From the NCBI GenBank assembly GCA_051883735.1, contig JBJEUH010000164.1, positions 1-14,253 on the forward strand: a stretch of 14,253 nt of DNA, read 5' to 3'. Source of the stretch: Ventricola sp051883735. GTDB lineage: Bacteria; Bacillota; Clostridia; Christensenellales; Aristaeellaceae. The translations under genes were made by a program, and so were the position numbers. This document shows positions 11,746-14,253 of this stretch, in pieces. The notes below the pieces were generated by a model that was not told the DNA's origin, did not search any database, and saw only the letters and a list, made by a program, of their open reading frames with translations. Within the stretch, counting starts at the first letter, position 1. Each line of letters starts with the position of its first letter.

Positions 11746-13199
11746 CAGCTTGCCCTGTACACGAGCACGGTCAGCACGCCGTCCACCGCCTGCAGCACGA
11801 AGCGCACGTCGTAGGGCAGCGTGTTGCGCAGGCGCAGGTCGATGTTGCCGTTGCCGACCGCCGCGTCAAAGTCGAGCGGCGCGTACTCGATGCCGTAGGA
11901 GGAGTGCACCTGCTGCTTGATGACCTCGATGGGGATCTGCAAAATGGCGTTGTACAGCGTGGTGGACACCTGGCAGATGCCGCCGCCGTAGCCCAGCTTG
12001 TCGCTGGAGACGTAGTTGATGATCGGGCCCTCCTGATAGCCGTTGGCCGCCGTATACGGCGCGCAGTAATCGTTGAAGTAGAACTTCTCGCCCGCCGGCA
12101 CGATCACGTCGTTCAGGCGCTGCACGCCCTGCATGATGTTGTGCAGGCGGCCAACCTGCGCCTGCGTCGTCTGCACAGGATCATAGTAGGTCGAGAACAC
12201 CGCGATCAGGTCGCCGTCCTCCGCCTCCGGCCACAGCGCAACCGGCTCAAACTCCAGGTTGCCCGTCGCCAGGATGCGGCCCGTGGTGCGGTCGTACGGC
12301 AGCGTCACGGCCATGGCTTCATCCAATGCGCTCACCGCCATGATGGACCCCTTGGTCACGGTGCGAAGCTCCTCGCCCGTCTCCTCGTCAAAGATGGTCG
12401 TGTCCTTCAGGACATGCGCCGCGTACGGATACCAGACCGCGCCCGGGATCAGCGGGCCGTAGGGATCGTAGCGCTTGAAGTAGCGCAGGTGATCCGCGCG
12501 GACATAGCCCTCCGCGTCGTCCTTGCGCACATGCGCCCATTGGCCGTCCGTGCTCATCACATCGACATACTCGTTCTTGTACACCGTGCCCATCAGACGG
12601 GAATTCTCGTCCTTGTCGCGGCGGATGGAGAGGTTCACGTCCGCCATCGCGGAGTACACGGCCTCAAAGGCCGGCGCGGAGATGAACTGCTCGGGCACCT
12701 CGATGCCCTCGTGCGCTCCCTCCAGGCCGGTGATCGGGTCGGAGAGCACATAGCCCTGCACGCCGTTTTTGACCACCTTGTGCCATTCCTTGCCCAATTC
12801 CAGGATATAGACCGTCTCGCCCTCGTCAAGCGTCTGCATCTTCAGCGCGGACTTGCTCTGCTTCTCGCGGACGGTCAGCTCCTTCGTCGCCACGCCCAGG
12901 TACTGCGCGTCCGCCGCGTCATTGTAGCCCGCAGCCAGCGCCAGGTCGGTCACGTTTTTGGTGAGCACATAGCCCGTCTTTCCGTTCTTCTCGATCTTGG
13001 TCCACTGCTCGCCGTAATCGATGATGCTGATGAATTCGCCCGCCTCCACGCTGTCCAGCTTCTTGGCGGACGTGGATTTCTTCTCCCGCAGGGTCATCGC
13101 CTTGGTGACCATGCCAGTATACAGGATATCCTCCGCCAGCGCCGGCAGCGAAGCCGCCAGCGCAAGCGCAAGAATCAGAAAAGAAAGAATCTTCTTCAT
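11745..13199 (-). CDS. Secreted protein with three SH3b domains and a VanW domain
   Basis: 484 residues. Signal peptide MKKILSFLILALALAASLPALAED-type, cleaved near Ala22. Three SH3-like repeats lie at about 26-83, 99-155 and 182-238; the first two share a TLREKKSTSAKKL / TVREKQSKSALKM register. A linker follows, and the VanW domain is at about 345-470 with the canonical box GYGGGICQVSTTLYN (403-417, Cys409). SH3b repeats usually bind peptidoglycan, so a cell-wall-associated location is expected; the catalytic role of VanW is unknown. The start is ATG 13199, with GAGG eleven bases upstream. It sits only 28 bases after a terminator, so its promoter is either within or upstream of that hairpin. 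It is the paralogue of the next gene, from which it differs by extra SH3b units. Confidence 0.92.
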   Translation of the reverse strand: MKKILSFLILALALAASLPALAEDILYTGMVTKAMTLREKKSTSAKKLDSVEAGEFISIIDYGEQWTKIEKNGKTGYVLTKNVTDLALAAGYNDAADAQYLGVATKELTVREKQSKSALKMQTLDEGETVYILELGKEWHKVVKNGVQGYVLSDPITGLEGAHEGIEVPEQFISAPAFEAVYSAMADVNLSIRRDKDENSRLMGTVYKNEYVDVMSTDGQWAHVRKDDAEGYVRADHLRYFKRYDPYGPLIPGAVWYPYAAHVLKDTTIFDEETGEELRTVTKGSIMAVSALDEAMAVTLPYDRTTGRILATGNLEFEPVALWPEAEDGDLIAVFSTYYDPVQTTQAQVGRLHNIMQGVQRLNDVIVPAGEKFYFNDYCAPYTAANGYQEGPIINYVSSDKLGYGGGICQVSTTLYNAILQIPIEVIKQQVHSSYGIEYAPLDFDAAVGNGNIDLRLRNTLPYDVRFVLQAVDGVLTVLVYRAS

Positions 13200-13227
13200 G
13201 GTTCCGTCATCCTCGATTGCCGTTCAT

Positions 13228-13284
13228 AAAAAGGGGGCTGAGCGGAAGATGCGCGTGATGGCGCGTCGTCCACATCAGTCCCCC
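13228..13284 (-). terminator. Branched terminator after the CD1247-like gene
   Basis: On the minus strand GGGGGACTGA (13284-13275) pairs with TCAGCCCCC (13241-13233) with one bulged base, followed by TTTTT (13232-13228). The long interior contains a further GCGC-type hairpin. It separates the efp/CD1247 transcript from the VanW pair. Confidence 0.75.
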
Positions 13285-13312
13285 TCATGACTCGTACTTT
13301 ACCCCCCGACGA

Positions 13313-13738
13313 TTACTCGTCGTCGTCCTCGTCATTCTCGTCCTCTTCAAATACCTTGCGGTTGCAGTTCGGACACAGATGCTCCTGCTCCATGTCAAAG
13401 GCTTCCTCGTCAAAGAAGATCACGGTGCCGCAATGCGGGCACTCGTACTCGATGAGGCCCTCCTCATCGTCGTCCTCGTCCTCTTCCTCGTCGTCGTCTT
13501 CGTCGTCCTCAGCCTCGCTGAGCAGCGCCTCCTCCAGATCGCCGACGTCGCTGTCAAGCTCGTCGACGACCTCCTGAAGCTCATGAAGCGCCTCTTCGGT
13601 CTCCTCGGCTTGCTCGGCGAAAGCCTCCAGCGTATCGATCATGGCCAGCATCAGTTTGCCCTTTTCGGTCTCGGCCGTCACGCCGAGTCCCTCCGCCAGG
13701 CCCTTCAGGTATGCCACTTTCTCGCCCATCTTGCTCAT
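13313..13738 (-). CDS. CD1247-type acidic zinc-ribbon protein
   Basis: 141 residues. The N-terminus (MSKMGEKVAYLKGLAEGLGV) matches the CD1247 N-terminal domain found in many Clostridia, and residues 30-75 are predicted helical, probably coiled-coil. A strongly acidic stretch follows (77-93, almost all Asp/Glu). Then comes a zinc ribbon with Cys100-x2-Cys103 and Cys122-x2-Cys125, and a second acidic tail from 131. Function is unknown; some databases wrongly label such proteins AraC regulators, but there is no AraC helix-turn-helix here. AAAGGCGG lies seven bases upstream of the ATG. It follows efp by 30 bases in the same direction, an arrangement I associate with Clostridia, and is followed by a terminator. 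Confidence 0.88.
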   Translation of the reverse strand: MSKMGEKVAYLKGLAEGLGVTAETEKGKLMLAMIDTLEAFAEQAEETEEALHELQEVVDELDSDVGDLEEALLSEAEDDEDDDEEEDEDDDEEGLIEYECPHCGTVIFFDEEAFDMEQEHLCPNCNRKVFEEDENDEDDDE

Positions 13739-13768
13739 GGTCAGGCCGCCTTTCTGATGGATTCCCGA

Positions 13769-14253
13769 TTACGCGCGGGCCATGTAGGAGCCGTCGCGGG
13801 TATCCACGCGGATCTTGTCGCCGATGTTGATGAACAGCGGAACAGCGATCTTGTAGCCGGTCTCCAGGGTCGCCGGCTTGGTGGTGTTGCTGGTGGTGTC
13901 GCCCTTGAAGCCCGGCTCGGTGTCGGTGACCTCGAGCACGACGAAGTTCGGGGCCTCCACGGAGAACGCCTTGCCCTTGAAGAAGCGGATGGTCGCCATG
14001 GTCTCTTCCTTCATGAACTGGATCGCGTCCTCGACCTGATCCTGGGTCAGCGGGATCTGCTCGAAGCTCTCCGGGTCCATGAAGTAGTAGAATTCGCCGT
14101 CGGTGTAGACGTACTGCATCTCCTTGGTCTCGATGGTCGCGCGCGGCTGCTTGTCGGTCGGGTTAAAGGAACGCTCGACCACGGCGCCGGTCATGACATT
14201 CTTGAGCTTGGTGCGCACAAACGCAGCGCCCTTGCCCGGCTTCACGTGCTGGA
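13769..14253 (-). CDS. efp: Translation elongation factor P (partial, N-terminus outside window)
   Basis: About 160 C-terminal residues of the usual 185. EF-P binds the ribosome between the E and P sites and relieves stalling at polyproline stretches. The visible sequence begins QHVKPGKGAAFVRTKLKNV; the Lys in PGKG is the tip residue modified in many bacteria (5-aminopentanol in Bacillus, beta-lysine in E. coli). The middle oligonucleotide-binding domain includes MQYVYTDGEFYYFMDPESFEQI, and the C-terminal domain ends IGDKIRVDTRDGSYMARA, all typical. The GTG at 14245 is not the start: it encodes the Val of HVKPGKG, and the true start lies beyond the right edge. It is the first visible gene of the leftward cluster. 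Confidence 0.97.
   Translation of the reverse strand, partial: QHVKPGKGAAFVRTKLKNVMTGAVVERSFNPTDKQPRATIETKEMQYVYTDGEFYYFMDPESFEQIPLTQDQVEDAIQFMKEETMATIRFFKGKAFSVEAPNFVVLEVTDTEPGFKGDTTSNTTKPATLETGYKIAVPLFINIGDKIRVDTRDGSYMARA

Noticed and set aside
10732..13199. A vancomycin-resistance locus suggested by two VanW-domain genes
   Set aside because: There are no VanA/B-type ligase, VanH, VanX or VanRS genes nearby. VanW domains are common in Clostridia without any link to resistance.
1..14253. CRISPR arrays, transposases, phage genes, toxin-antitoxin pairs, tRNA or rRNA genes, riboswitches
   Set aside because: I looked and found none. The repeats present are dispersed rather than regularly spaced, no integrase or transposase motif is seen, and no cloverleaf or known riboswitch core could be recognised by eye.

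Overview
The window is GC-rich and comes from an endospore-forming member of the class Clostridia. Three things point there: a SCIFF ranthipeptide precursor with its radical SAM maturase (a near-universal Clostridia marker), a YhcN/YlaJ-type spore lipoprotein, and an efp gene followed by a CD1247-type acidic zinc-ribbon protein. The high GC and the SH3b-VanW proteins would suit a gut-type lineage such as Christensenellales or Oscillospirales, but the genus cannot be fixed from this sequence.

Layout, left to right. The 3' end of a Rieske-domain gene (+, 1-128) converges on an 11-helix sodium:amino-acid symporter (-, 434-1834). A divergent control region (1835-2085) holds good promoters both ways and a 10-bp palindrome. 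Rightward lies the SCIFF cassette: precursor scfA (2086-2226), an intrinsic terminator, maturase scfB (2319-3704), and an Orn/Lys/Arg-decarboxylase-family PLP enzyme whose ATG directly follows the scfB stop (3705-5045). A 434-bp convergent intergenic region (5046-5479) is packed with hairpins and repeats.

Everything from 5480 to the right edge is on the minus strand. In transcription order: efp (cut by the window edge), CD1247-like protein, terminator, two tandem SH3b-VanW proteins overlapping by one base, surE, terminator, an RpiR-family regulator with its own promoter, an HI0933-family flavoprotein overlapping it by 38 bases, terminator plus repeat, a uridine-kinase-like protein without the usual TGS domain, and the spore lipoprotein.

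Two signals stand out. First, four intergenic copies of a structured repeat (GCGCGAAGCGAARAAGGG followed by one or two perfect hairpins) all lie just after a stop codon in the same orientation relative to that gene, and their stems differ by compensating base changes. A second hairpin module accompanies two of the copies. This looks like a selected 3'-UTR element or a mobile non-coding repeat. Second, the SCIFF peptide has Gly at position 37, where characterised SCIFF peptides carry the Thr that accepts the thioether, and a seventh Cys at position 13, so its crosslink topology may differ from the described type. Most genes here are otherwise ordinary clostridial housekeeping genes.
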